DNA of 64,000 nt from Robertmurraya korlensis (GCF_023715225.1 NZ_JAMBNS010000002.1:1-64000); one strand, 5' to 3'; positions 8,941-16,794 are shown, counted from the stretch's first letter. Translations and numbers: made by a program. Notes: generated by a model not told the origin, from the letters alone.

Positions 8941-8986
8941 AAAACATACTCCCTTATCAAAATATAATGGGTTGGGTTACATTTCC

Positions 8987-9016
8987 ATTGTATAGTATAT
9001 CCAATTACCATGTAAA
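8987..9016 (-). promoter_or_regulatory. SigA promoter of the attenuator leader
   Basis: TTTACA (-35, 9011-9016), 18-nt spacer, TACAAT (-10, 8987-8992), minus strand. Transcription would start near 8980, about 40 nt before the leader ORF. Confidence 0.65.
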
Positions 9017-9101
9017 TAGTTAATGTTTATTGAAAAAATATTTTCATTACGGAATGTACATGATATAAAAGAACTAACAGTCATTTAGAAAGGATGCCTA
9101 T

Positions 9102-9485
9102 ATGCTTGTTAGGAAACCTATTGTTCAAAAATTTATGATGTATAGCTTGGTTGGCTGCATCTGCACTTGTATCTATTTTCTTTCAATGTTTATTTTGGTA
9201 GAACTGGTAGATAAGGAGCCTTTAATCTCTTCAATTATTGCTTTTGTTATCATGACTCTTTTTTCTTTCTTTCTTAATATGAGGTTTACTTTTGGCGGTG
9301 AGTTTTCAAATCAGAAATTACTGCGTTTCTTCATTGTAGCCTCTATAGGATTTACATTGAATTTTACCATCATGTATACATTCGTCCAGGTATTTTCCTT
9401 TCATTATTTAATTGGAGAAATCGCTACCACATTGACGATTCCACTTGTAAACTTTTTCTTGAATCATTACTGGACTTTTAAATAA
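9102..9485 (+). CDS. GtrA-like four-helix membrane protein
   Basis: Predicted 127 residues with four hydrophobic helices; the N-terminal FMMYSLVGCICT and later FFLNMRFTFGGE, FALNF-like and FFLNHYWTF motifs are typical of GtrA/DPMS-type proteins. These help move lipid-linked sugars or modify cell-wall glycans. Start ATG follows AAAGGA. Single gene, divergent from the attenuated MutS2 leader. No glycosyltransferase partner lies nearby, so the substrate is unknown. Confidence 0.85.
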   Translation: MLVRKPIVQKFMMYSLVGCICTCIYFLSMFILVELVDKEPLISSIIAFVIMTLFSFFLNMRFTFGGEFSNQKLLRFFIVASIGFTLNFTIMYTFVQVFSFHYLIGEIATTLTIPLVNFFLNHYWTFK

Positions 9486-9489
9486 TAAA

Positions 9490-9526
9490 AAACGATTTCC
9501 TTTTTGTGAGGAAATCGTTTATTTAT
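9490..9526 (+). terminator. Terminator of the GtrA-like gene
   Basis: AAACGATTTCC (9490-9500) pairs with GGAAATCGTTT (9510-9520), then ATTTATT. Confidence 0.75.
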
Positions 9527-9608
9527 TATTAGAATCGCACCATCCTTGTAGTCTGCCAGATTTATTCCATTCAGTTTCTCCATGCCGTGTTAGATATATT
9601 TTTCTCAT
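9519..9608 (-). pseudogene. Truncated phosphoglycerate-mutase/histidine phosphatase (N-terminus only)
   Basis: ATG at 9608 with AAGGGAG upstream starts a 29-codon frame whose first 24 residues are an excellent histidine-phosphatase N-terminus: MRKIYLTRHGETEWN, then GRLQGWCDS. After that it runs into NNK and a TAA within the GtrA terminator. The family needs about 180-200 residues, so the gene has lost almost everything behind the phospho-histidine motif. It is a deletion remnant. Confidence 0.8.
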
Positions 9609-9748
9609 ATCAAGAACTCTCCCTTCATAAACCTTTGTTTCTTGTTTTACTATACCATTTTTTTTATATTATTTTTTCCTATTTTTCTAAATGAAACACA
9701 TACGTTTCCATTTTTTGTGCCACACTAAATTATTATAAGTGAAGAAGG

Positions 9749-10225
9749 ATGCTGATAGCGTTGAAGAAATTTAATTTGTATATAGCACTTCTTATTATAT
9801 TACCTTGGTTGTCATTCCCTTTAATTGGTGGAAAGACAATAAAAAGGTTTCTTCCGGGTGCCAGTTTTATCTCACTCTATCTCCTTATCGAAGGAATGAT
9901 TGCAGAAAAAAGAAAATGGTGGTGGTTTCCATCTAATATCAAACCAAATGTACTTAATGAATTCCCACTCATTTTCGGACCATTTTTCGTTGGTTCCATT
10001 TGGATACTAAAATACACTTTCGGAAAATTCAAATTGTACTTTATTGTTAATCTCCTCGTTGATTCATTATTTACTTATGGAATGATGCGGGGGTTTCGAA
10101 AAATGGGATATGTTACTCTTGTTCGATTAAATAGACTTCAACTGTCCATTATTTTCTTACTTAAGACAATGGCAATGTACGGTTTTCAAGTCATATACGA
10201 AAAATTTGTAACATCTAATAGATAA
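9749..10225 (+). CDS. Hypothetical four-helix membrane protein
   Basis: Predicted 158 residues with hydrophobic segments near 10-28, 40-52, 72-90 and 95-110, plus a fifth weak one near 130-150, and a Trp-rich loop KRKWWWF. I do not recognise the family. The start is uncertain: ATG 9749 has AAGG immediately before it, whereas TTG 9761 would have it 12 nt upstream. Stand-alone gene with a short hairpin just after the stop. Confidence 0.6.
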   Translation: MLIALKKFNLYIALLIILPWLSFPLIGGKTIKRFLPGASFISLYLLIEGMIAEKRKWWWFPSNIKPNVLNEFPLIFGPFFVGSIWILKYTFGKFKLYFIVNLLVDSLFTYGMMRGFRKMGYVTLVRLNRLQLSIIFLLKTMAMYGFQVIYEKFVTSNR

Positions 10226-10338
10226 TTCCAACCCGGGTGATTCCCCGGTTTTTTCCATTTGGTAATTAATCGTTCTTACCGATTCCCATCACTCATAAAC
10301 TGTAATACTTGAGTTTTATTTTTGTAGGGGGTATGAAC

Positions 10339-11163
10339 ATGAGCTATGAACCCATTTCGGTTTTTGAAGAACACGCTTTTTGGCTTGAAGTATTAGAAGA
10401 TCACGCCCATTTTATTCACGATTTTTTATCTCCTAGTGAAGTCGAGTATGTAAATACGGCCAAGCAATATATCCAATTGTTTCGTGGCTTGCTTTCGAAA
10501 CTACCTAGCCTCCCACCGGCAGCATCCGTTTCATCCTCTGAAATGATCTCATTTGCAAGAGAAATCTATCCGATTGCCAATGGATATTTTCATTTTGAGG
10601 GCCATCTTCAGCGCCTACGCATTGAAAATAAAGTGAACTTGAATTTGACTCCAACCTATTTAAATGGAACACTAGGTGAAAACCACGAGTATTTACGAAT
10701 GCTAGGATATTATGTAAACGGACAAACCCCTCCTATCCTTCCACTTGTCGATTTAATGGATTTATGGCTTGAAGATCAAGCGGGGCATGCGGCCTTACTC
10801 GCTCGTGCACTTGATGGGGTTGAAATGGCACTCGTTACTCAAACAAGAGAATACATGCAAATATTCCAGTCGTTCATTGTAAAAAACGAAGCTATTAAAG
10901 GATACTTACGATTTACACCAGAAGGCTTTCCGATACAACTTCAATTTGCAAGAGATGTTGTGATCGCGGTTATCGGATTCACCAGTTTAGTAGAAAAAAT
11001 GGTTAAACTATACAAAGATGAGGAAGTATTAAATCAGTCCACATTACGATTTCTTGAACATCATTTTCCTGAAGCGTGTTATTTCTTAAAAAAACTGTCC
11101 TACTATGTTCCTGATATTACTTATCCTACTTGCTCACTATCAAAACCATCCTTTCGGTTGTAA
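10339..11163 (+). CDS. DUF2935 ferritin-like protein
   Basis: Predicted 274 residues from ATG 10339, preceded by GGGGG at good spacing. Two similar four-helix units begin at EEHAFWLEVLEDHAHFIHDFL and near LVDLMDLWLEDQAGHAALLAR. Repeated E/H pairs (EEHxFW, EDHAHF, EDQAGHA) are the signature of DUF2935, a ferritin-like family expected to hold a di-metal centre. Function unproven. Monocistronic with a strong terminator. Confidence 0.85.
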   Translation: MSYEPISVFEEHAFWLEVLEDHAHFIHDFLSPSEVEYVNTAKQYIQLFRGLLSKLPSLPPAASVSSSEMISFAREIYPIANGYFHFEGHLQRLRIENKVNLNLTPTYLNGTLGENHEYLRMLGYYVNGQTPPILPLVDLMDLWLEDQAGHAALLARALDGVEMALVTQTREYMQIFQSFIVKNEAIKGYLRFTPEGFPIQLQFARDVVIAVIGFTSLVEKMVKLYKDEEVLNQSTLRFLEHHFPEACYFLKKLSYYVPDITYPTCSLSKPSFRL

Positions 11164-11164
11164 T

Positions 11165-11210
11165 AAAGACAGCTCCTATTCAACTACTTGAAAGGAGCTG
11201 TCTTTTACTT
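11165..11210 (+). terminator. Terminator of the DUF2935 gene
   Basis: AAAGACAGCTCCT (11165-11177) pairs with AGGAGCTGTCTTT (11193-11205), then TTACTTTTT. Confidence 0.85.
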
Positions 11211-11269
11211 TTTACTCTCTTACTAATTCGGATACATTCAATAGTTTGATTTTGTATTTTTATTTTTTC

Positions 11270-11386
11270 TCATTCACTTTTTTCCTCTTCATCTTTACAA
11301 CATGATTCCACTTCAACTTTCTCAACAATTTTTACCTCGCAGCAAGTTTGATCCTTTTTTCCAAATAAGCTTTTTAATACATTCAT
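11270..11386 (-). CDS. Small Cys-pair protein, putative metal(loid) binding
   Basis: A 38-residue ORF from ATG 11386 with a perfect AGGAGG 9 nt upstream. It starts MNVLKSLFGKKDQTCCEVK and has a second pair, ESCCKDEEE, near the acidic C-terminus. Two CC pairs in a tiny hydrophilic protein suggest thiolate metal or arsenic binding. Its ribosome site follows the stop of the permease gene, so it is the last gene of that unit. It resembles short CC-motif proteins encoded beside ArsP/YraQ-type permeases (family-level inference). Confidence 0.75.
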   Translation of the reverse strand: MNVLKSLFGKKDQTCCEVKIVEKVEVESCCKDEEEKSE

Positions 11387-11399
11387 CTTTTCTTTCCTC

Positions 11400-12263
11400 C
11401 TATATTAAATAAAATAAAAAACCAGATAAAGTGGACATCAACATGACGGATGCGATAAAGGCTGCAACAAGCTTTTTTCGAAAAATGCTATTCAGTAGGG
11501 TCAATTCTGGCAAGCTTGCACCTGCCGAGCTAATCATTAACGCCATGACCGGGCCAAGTGCCATCCCCTTCAATATCATGACTTGTGAAATAGGAATCAT
11601 AGTTGAAAGTCGAATATATAAGGGAATTCCAATGATTGCAGCGATCGGTACTAACCACCAGTCGTCAGACCCCATATAAGTAGTGATCCATTCAGTTGGT
11701 ACAAGCCCATGTATTACTGCCCCAATAGCAGCACCAATTAGCAAGAATGGATAAACCGTCTTCATGAGCTGAAGGGTTTCTAATAACGCACCTTTCCAGT
11801 CTAGTTTTTTATTCGGATCTTTAAATCCAGTCATAATGACATTTTTCACCTGATTCTCAAAACCTAGTTTTTCTAGGCTGAAACCAATCGCTACTGATAA
11901 AATGCTTGTTAACAATGTATATACAATTGCTACCTTCCAACCGAGTGTAGCTGTCATTAACGTCAAAATTGTTGGATCTAAAACGGGAGATGCAAATAAA
12001 AAGATCATGACCGTAGCAAAGCGCACCTTTTTATTTAATAAATTCACCACAACCGGAATGGTCGAGCAAGAGCAAAAAGGAGTGACGAAGGCAAACACAA
12101 GGGCAATCAATGCACTAACTAGCGGGTGACTGCGCTCCATCATTTTTTCCATTTTTTCATAAGGGATATAGCCTTGTAAGACATTAATTAAGAAGGAAAT
12201 CCCTATAAATAAGACGGTTAATTCTAGTGCAATACTTAAAAAACTCTTTACTAATTCTTCCAC
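11400..12263 (-). CDS. ArsP_1/UPF0718 permease (YraQ-like)
   Basis: Predicted 287 residues, about eight membrane helices. The family signature TPFCSCSTIPVVV lies near residue 60 and a second half repeats the fold around PISQVMILKGMALGP. ArsP_1 permeases include exporters of trivalent organoarsenicals; the CSC is the likely substrate or regulatory thiol site. GTG 12263 is the start with GAGGTG 7 nt upstream. It lies between a MarR-type regulator and a small CC protein; the three share Cys pairs. The substrate is inferred, not shown; a general thiol-reactive metal(loid) is possible. Confidence 0.85.
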   Translation of the reverse strand: MEELVKSFLSIALELTVLFIGISFLINVLQGYIPYEKMEKMMERSHPLVSALIALVFAFVTPFCSCSTIPVVVNLLNKKVRFATVMIFLFASPVLDPTILTLMTATLGWKVAIVYTLLTSILSVAIGFSLEKLGFENQVKNVIMTGFKDPNKKLDWKGALLETLQLMKTVYPFLLIGAAIGAVIHGLVPTEWITTYMGSDDWWLVPIAAIIGIPLYIRLSTMIPISQVMILKGMALGPVMALMISSAGASLPELTLLNSIFRKKLVAAFIASVMLMSTLSGFLFYLI

Positions 12264-12282
12264 AAATCTTCACCTCATTTTA

Positions 12283-12297
12283 TTTGCAAAATGCAAA
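12283..12297. promoter_or_regulatory. Operator copy 1 (permease promoter)
   Basis: Perfect palindrome TTTGCA-AAA-TGCAAA, just downstream of a candidate minus-strand promoter (TTGCTT, 16 nt, TATATT) and 20 bp before the permease start. A near copy lies in front of the MarR gene. Confidence 0.7.
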
Positions 12298-12311
12298 TAT
12301 ATTTTATTAAA

Positions 12312-12341
12312 AAATATAAGCAAGATAGGTTACCTGCTTAT
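12312..12341 (-). terminator. Weak terminator between regulator and permease
   Basis: ATAAGCA (12316-12322) pairs with TGCTTAT (12335-12341); the minus strand continues ATTTTTT. It overlaps the stop codon of the MarR gene, so the permease probably relies on its own promoter. Confidence 0.5.
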
Positions 12342-12784
12342 ATGTATGGCTTACAACATACCGAGGATTTAGACATGACGATATTTAACAATTTAATGGA
12401 TCGAATTACTGTGTCTTTTTCAAATTCATTCATATGAGAAAATACTTCTTGCAAGTATTGATTCATCTCCGTATCAATTGAGGTTGAGACAAATTTACCT
12501 TCTGTTGTTAGGGATAATACATATACTCTTTTGTCCTCAAGTAACTGTTGTTTTTTTACTAATCCCATCTTTGTTAAGGTCTGTATCTGTCGACTAAATG
12601 TTGTCACATCGATCCCTAATGAGTCAGCTACTTGCTGAACACTCGGATTGTTTTGCTTGTCAATTTCGTGGATGATATGACTTTGGACGAGTGAAATTTC
12701 CATTCCTCCTACTAAGCAGCAGTTTTTATTTAACATACCAAATCGTCTCGTTAACACCTGGAATAAATCACGTAAGTTTTCCAA
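12338..12784 (-). CDS. MarR-family regulator with two Cys pairs
   Basis: Predicted 148 residues. Winged-helix core: PSVQQVADSLGIDVTTFSRQ recognition region, then KKQQLLEDKRVYVLSLT wing. Unusual Cys pairs sit near the N-terminus (NKNCCLVGG) and at the very C-terminus (SSVCCKPYI), where they could meet in the dimer and sense a thiol-binding metal(loid). TTG 12784 with GAGGTG upstream is preferred over ATG 12802, which has no ribosome site. The palindrome TTTGCA-N3-TGCAAA lies upstream and again before the permease, so auto- and target regulation is likely. Confidence 0.8.
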   Translation of the reverse strand: MENLRDLFQVLTRRFGMLNKNCCLVGGMEISLVQSHIIHEIDKQNNPSVQQVADSLGIDVTTFSRQIQTLTKMGLVKKQQLLEDKRVYVLSLTTEGKFVSTSIDTEMNQYLQEVFSHMNEFEKDTVIRSIKLLNIVMSKSSVCCKPYI

Positions 12785-12818
12785 TATTTTCACCTCATAC
12801 ATTATTTATATCATATTA

Positions 12819-12833
12819 TTTGCAAGATGCAAC
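12819..12833. promoter_or_regulatory. Operator copy 2 (MarR promoter)
   Basis: TTTGCA-AGA-TGCAAC, matching the permease operator at 13 of 15 positions and with the same spacing; located 35 bp upstream of the chosen MarR start. Confidence 0.65.
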
Positions 12834-12844
12834 TATTTATTTTT

Positions 12845-12873
12845 TAAAAGTGGAACTTCTTAAAAAGAAGTTC
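12845..12873 (-). terminator. Terminator-like hairpin of the two-component operon
   Basis: GAACTTCTT (12853-12861) pairs with AAGAAGTTC (12865-12873); followed on the minus strand by CACTTTTAAAAAA, a poor U-tract. Confidence 0.45.
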
Positions 12874-12926
12874 GCACATGGTTATTTGGCCACTCAAAAA
12901 CTTTCCTGTTGTTATCTATTTATTGT

Positions 12927-15155
12927 TTATTCTCTAGGCAGAGAAATAGTTACTTTAAATAAGTCTCCGTCCACTTCAATCGAGAGCCTTCCCCCATGAA
13001 GATCAATAATCGATTGGGCGATCGCCAATCCAAGACCTGACCCTTCTGTATGACGTGACGTATCACCACGCTTAAAACGCTCAAAAAGTTCATCACTATT
13101 TTCACTTAGTTCATATTTTGATACATTTTTGAAAGTAATGATTGCTTCATACCCCTTAGCATTCACGGTTATATATGCACGTGAATGCTGTATTGAGTAT
13201 TTAAGAATATTTCCGATCAAGTTGTCAAATACCCTCCACAGCTTTTGACCATCCACAAAAGCAAGTACTGGTGTAGGCGGATTTGTGATTCGAAATTGTA
13301 TAGTAGATTCTCTAATTTCTGTATCGTATTCGGCTAATGCTTGCTGAAGAAGTTGAATGATGTCTACCTCTTCCTTTTGTAAATCCATGTTCCCACTTGC
13401 CATTTTAGAAACCTCAAACAAATCATCAATCAACACTTTCAACCGTTTTGATTTTTGATCGATAATGTCAACATATGATCTTCGTTCCTCCAAAGATACC
13501 TCGGTGTTCTTTAATAGTTCCGTGTAATTTATGATGGAGGTTAAAGGTGTGCGCAAATCATGACTAACATTTGTAATGAGTTCTGTCTTTAACCTCTCGC
13601 TTTTGGCTTGTTCGTTTTGAGAGGTTTGTACCCCATGCTTTAACTGATTGATATTGCTTGCAAGGTCCGATAATGCTGATTTGCCTGAAGTTTTTAAATC
13701 TGCCCCTAACCTTCCCGCTGCTAATTCATTGGTTGTCTCTACAATCGAATTAAAGTAGGCAATTTTATTTGTAATGCTCATAATGATTGGATATCCCACG
13801 ACAGCTAACAGGATCAGATAAACTAGAAAAAACGCAGGATGTATTGTAATGATAATGACCGCGAACCCGAGTCCAAATAGAGTAAACAAGATCAGCAAAA
13901 TTTGAGTTGCAGTACTACGGTCATGAAAGGCTTCTTTAAGATTTCCAGCGGTGTCTTGATATACTCTTTTAAGAATCACATACCCTTTATATAAAAATGA
14001 CTTTTTCCCCTCTGTTTTCACCGATTCCCAACTATCCAATTCCCCAGCTATGAAACGTGCTTGAATAAAAGCGAGTCCCCAAAGGATTGCGCCAATGACT
14101 ATGCACAAAACCGTTTCAATGGAATCGTAGTAACTGCCATTTACTGCATTTTGATATCCATCTATTATGATAAATAGATTCGCGAAAGCAGCTATTATGG
14201 CAATAAGAAAGAATAAGACTCTAACATCTATCGGTAGCCTACTATAAAATGGCTGAATTCTCTTGAGTTCCTCACGTATGCCCCTTGACTTTTTTCCGAT
14301 TAATAACGATAGCAGAAGTGCTAAGCCGCTTAAACCGATATTAATAAAAAATATAAGACGTTTTTGCTTAAAATTTTCAGCAGCCAAAATATATTTGTTT
14401 GATGCAGGCAAAGACTTCGCAAGTCCAATTTTCCCTTCATACATCGCAACTGTAGTTGGAGTAATAGAATCTAGCAACTCTGTATACTGATAATCATATA
14501 CACCATAGTGAACAGCATAATCTCTCGTGACAGTAAGGTTTGTAACATAAAGAAAATCAGTATTATCCATTTCATCCCAATTAACATTTTCAAATACTTT
14601 TATATTATCTGAACTTGTTAAGGAATAGGAAAACGAGCGTTTATACTCCTCAAAATAAGGACGTTGCTTCTCTAATTCTTTATAAAGCTCTTCTATCTTC
14701 TGCTCTTTTTCCTTTATTATTTTTTCTTTTACGTGTTGATCACTTTCAAAGTTTTTCGTAATATCGGCTATTTTTGCATCTCTTTCCGCGGTGAAATTTT
14801 GAAGTGCATCTTTTTCCTCCGCCTCTTTTGCCACTTGAATTCTTTCTTCGTATTGGGCATTAATATTGTCGATTTGTTCGGAAAGACTTCCATATCGATA
14901 CTTGTGTTCCTCAATTTCCTCACCTGATACCGTGAGTGCTTTCTTTGCTTCCTCAATCGGAATAGAGTAAAGGTCGAATAAACCTAGATAACTCGCAAAC
15001 TCATCAAAAGCTCCTTGGAATTCCGGAGAGTGATAATAATCTTTGTATACATAATTGTTGCCATGAACAATTAATGTGAGTAACCCACTAACTCCATAAC
15101 TAAATAGAGCGAAGCAAATAATAAGAATGGTTCTATTTTTCCATCTTGTACCCAA
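12927..15155 (-). CDS. Sensor histidine kinase, large sensor region
   Basis: Predicted 742 residues. One N-terminal membrane helix, an extracellular section rich in coiled coil (about 70-175), a folded portion to about 260, then further membrane helices (about 265-460), a short linker, HisKA with SHDLRTPLTSI near residue 530, and HATPase_c with NLIGNILKYS (N box) and GSGLGLAI (G box). Autophosphorylates on His and passes the phosphate to the regulator encoded just upstream, whose 3' end it overlaps by 23 nt. The start is probably TTG 15155. The signal is unknown; this type resembles envelope or antimicrobial-stress sensors. Confidence 0.85.
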   Translation of the reverse strand: MGTRWKNRTILIICFALFSYGVSGLLTLIVHGNNYVYKDYYHSPEFQGAFDEFASYLGLFDLYSIPIEEAKKALTVSGEEIEEHKYRYGSLSEQIDNINAQYEERIQVAKEAEEKDALQNFTAERDAKIADITKNFESDQHVKEKIIKEKEQKIEELYKELEKQRPYFEEYKRSFSYSLTSSDNIKVFENVNWDEMDNTDFLYVTNLTVTRDYAVHYGVYDYQYTELLDSITPTTVAMYEGKIGLAKSLPASNKYILAAENFKQKRLIFFINIGLSGLALLLSLLIGKKSRGIREELKRIQPFYSRLPIDVRVLFFLIAIIAAFANLFIIIDGYQNAVNGSYYDSIETVLCIVIGAILWGLAFIQARFIAGELDSWESVKTEGKKSFLYKGYVILKRVYQDTAGNLKEAFHDRSTATQILLILFTLFGLGFAVIIITIHPAFFLVYLILLAVVGYPIIMSITNKIAYFNSIVETTNELAAGRLGADLKTSGKSALSDLASNINQLKHGVQTSQNEQAKSERLKTELITNVSHDLRTPLTSIINYTELLKNTEVSLEERRSYVDIIDQKSKRLKVLIDDLFEVSKMASGNMDLQKEEVDIIQLLQQALAEYDTEIRESTIQFRITNPPTPVLAFVDGQKLWRVFDNLIGNILKYSIQHSRAYITVNAKGYEAIITFKNVSKYELSENSDELFERFKRGDTSRHTEGSGLGLAIAQSIIDLHGGRLSIEVDGDLFKVTISLPRE

Positions 15156-15825
15156 TACCCCACACCACCTTCAAAAATCTTGGATTTTTCGGATCGATTT
15201 CAATCTTCTCCCTAATTTTCCTAATATGTACAGCCACCGTGTTTTCAGCGTTATATCCAGGCTCCTTCCAGACGAGCTCATAGATTTCATGGATTGAGAA
15301 TACTCTTCCTGCATGAATCATGAGCAACTCTACAATTTTATATTCAATTGGTGTAAGTTTTACTTTTTCACCATGAACGGTTACTTCCTTTGCATCTTGA
15401 TCCAGCATTAACCCATGTAAATCAATGTTTTTCTTCACACCTTCAAACGTACCTAGTGTTACGTACCTTCTAAGTTGCGATTTCACTCGAGCAACAAGCT
15501 CCATGGGATTAAATGGTTTTGTCACGTAATCGTCTGCTCCCACCTGTAAGCCTAATATTTTATCTGTATCCTCACTTTTCGCGCTTAACATGATGATGGG
15601 TATATTTTTTATTTCTCGTATTCTGTATGTGGCAGAGATTCCGTCCAAATTGGGCATCATAATATCTAAAATAATGAGGTGAATTTCTTGTTTTTTCAAA
15701 ATTTGTAGTGCTTCCCTCCCATCACAAGCTTTAATAACTATTACCCCTTCATTCTTCAAATAAATTTCTATAGCATCACGTATTTCTTTTTCATCGTCTA
15801 CCACAAGTACATTGTATGAATTCAT
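15133..15825 (-). CDS. OmpR-family response regulator
   Basis: Predicted 230 residues from ATG 15825, preceded by AGGGGGAG; an upstream ATG at 15885 has no such site. Receiver domain: VVDDEKE acidic pair, LIILDIMMPNLDG phospho-acceptor, MLSAKSE, DDYVTKPF Lys. The C-terminal winged helix ends in VHIRKIREKIE and VVWGIGYKMEK. It forms a translationally coupled pair with the kinase. The targets are not visible. Confidence 0.9.
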   Translation of the reverse strand: MNSYNVLVVDDEKEIRDAIEIYLKNEGVIVIKACDGREALQILKKQEIHLIILDIMMPNLDGISATYRIREIKNIPIIMLSAKSEDTDKILGLQVGADDYVTKPFNPMELVARVKSQLRRYVTLGTFEGVKKNIDLHGLMLDQDAKEVTVHGEKVKLTPIEYKIVELLMIHAGRVFSIHEIYELVWKEPGYNAENTVAVHIRKIREKIEIDPKNPRFLKVVWGIGYKMEK

Positions 15826-15972
15826 TCTCCCCCTACTTTCTAGCAGCTTTCTTCTCTTTTTATAGTAAACGGTAAATCTTAACATTCAACCATTAAAAAT
15901 CTTAAGAATTTCTTAACTCTTTCTTTATTTTAATCGATTTGGAAATAATAAGGGGAATTAAAAGAAGATAGT

Positions 15973-16002
15973 TGACACGTAACCAAAAGGTTTCGTATAA
16001 TC
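15973..16002 (+). promoter_or_regulatory. Consensus SigA promoter of the SRPBCC-arsR operon
   Basis: TTGACA (15973-15978), 18-nt spacer, TATAAT (15997-16002): both hexamers are perfect. The spacer is filled by the left arm of an inverted repeat, so a repressor bound there would block polymerase. Confidence 0.85.
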
Positions 16003-16025
16003 ACAACAGGAAACCTTTTGGTTAC
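15980..16025. promoter_or_regulatory. Inverted-repeat operator, likely ArsR-type
   Basis: Left arm GTAACCAAAAGGTTTC (15980-15995) lies within the promoter spacer. Its inverted copy, beginning GAAACCTTTT and ending GTTAC, starts at about 16011, just after the transcription start region. Each arm contains a small AACC/GGTT dyad. Likely bound by the ArsR-type regulator of the operon (inference). Confidence 0.65.
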
Positions 16026-16051
16026 ATATCATTTTAAAAGGATGGGAAAAA

Positions 16052-16468
16052 ATGAAGGTTCAGGATATCCGAAAAACAACAGTGTTTCAAGCACCGATCC
16101 AAAAAGTATGGAATGCAGTAGCAACTGCAGAGGGAATTTCTTCATGGTTTATGCCAAATGACTTTCAACAAGAAGTTGGTAGTGAGTTTACGATTCAGTC
16201 TCCGTTTGGTCCGAGTCCATGCAAAGTGTTAGAGCTAGATCCGCCACACCGCCTCGTATTTTCTTGGGGGACAGATGGATGGGTGGTAACATTTGAGTTA
16301 AAAGAGCTGGACGAGAAGACAGAGTTTACCCTTGTTCATTCTGGCTGGGGAGACACAGAGGAAGTTATTCCATTGGCTAATGAAACGCATCAAGTTATTC
16401 GCGATCGAATGGATGGCGGATGGGGACCTCTTGTTGATGTGAAACTGCGTGGGGTTGTTGAGGCATAA
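16052..16468 (+). CDS. SRPBCC (AHSA1-type) domain protein
   Basis: Predicted 138 residues forming one START/AHSA1-like domain: APIQKVWNAVATAEGISSWF at the front, then VLELDPPHRLVFSW, TEFTLVHSGW and GGWGPLVDVKL at the end. The fold binds hydrophobic ligands in a deep cavity; ligand unknown. Ribosome site GGATGGG. The stop overlaps the start of the arsR gene (TAATG), so both are translationally coupled. Such SRPBCC/ArsR pairs are widespread in Bacillaceae. Confidence 0.85.
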   Translation: MKVQDIRKTTVFQAPIQKVWNAVATAEGISSWFMPNDFQQEVGSEFTIQSPFGPSPCKVLELDPPHRLVFSWGTDGWVVTFELKELDEKTEFTLVHSGWGDTEEVIPLANETHQVIRDRMDGGWGPLVDVKLRGVVEA

Positions 16469-16791
16469 TGTCCGCTGTCCAAAAACACGATGTGTTTCAG
16501 GCAATTGCTGACCCAACAAGAAGAAAAATCTTAATGCTTCTAGCCAAGCAAGATTTATCGGTAACTGCGATCAGTGACCAATTTCCAATCACTCGAACAG
16601 CGGTATCTAAACATCTCCGAATATTATCTGAGTCCAATCTTGTCGGTATGACAAAGGCTGGACGAGAAAAAATCTACAAGCTCCACCCAGAAACCTTTGC
16701 AGAAATCAAAGACTGGTTAAGCTATTTTGATCAATTCTGGGATAATAAGCTTTCAATGCTTAAATTTCTTATTGAAGAACAGGAAAAATAA
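16468..16791 (+). CDS. ArsR-family transcriptional regulator
   Basis: Predicted 107 residues: winged helix with ADPTRRKILMLLAKQDLSV, recognition helix region ITRTAVSKHLRILSE, and wing KAGREKIYKL. No metal-binding Cys, so it is probably the metal-independent SdpR-like type rather than an arsenic sensor. It is the second gene of the operon and the natural candidate to bind the inverted repeat at 15980-16025. Confidence 0.9.
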   Translation: MSAVQKHDVFQAIADPTRRKILMLLAKQDLSVTAISDQFPITRTAVSKHLRILSESNLVGMTKAGREKIYKLHPETFAEIKDWLSYFDQFWDNKLSMLKFLIEEQEK

Positions 16792-16794
16792 GGT

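Larger units (their letters stand above)
8662..8980 (-). promoter_or_regulatory. Translation-type attenuator leader of the MutS2 paralogue
   Basis: About 320-nt leader. In order on the minus strand: a 7-codon ORF; GTTCTTAACTA (8918-8928), perfectly complementary to TAGTTAAGAAC (8816-8826); CGGCTA (8886-8891), complementary to TAGCCG (8783-8788), which can also pair with CGGCTA in the 3' arm of the terminator (8666-8671); hairpin AGCTGT/ACAGCT (about 8751-8775); hairpin AACAGAAT/ATTCTGTT; and the terminator. Mutually exclusive pairings plus a leader ORF match the ribosome-stall attenuators of erm and ABC-F resistance genes. Which fold terminates is not resolved by eye. Confidence 0.75.

Noticed and set aside
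8662-8980. T-box riboswitch before the MutS2 paralogue
   Set aside because: No T-box core (AGGGTGG...ACCGCG-type) is present; the leader ORF and competing arms fit ribosome-stall attenuation better.
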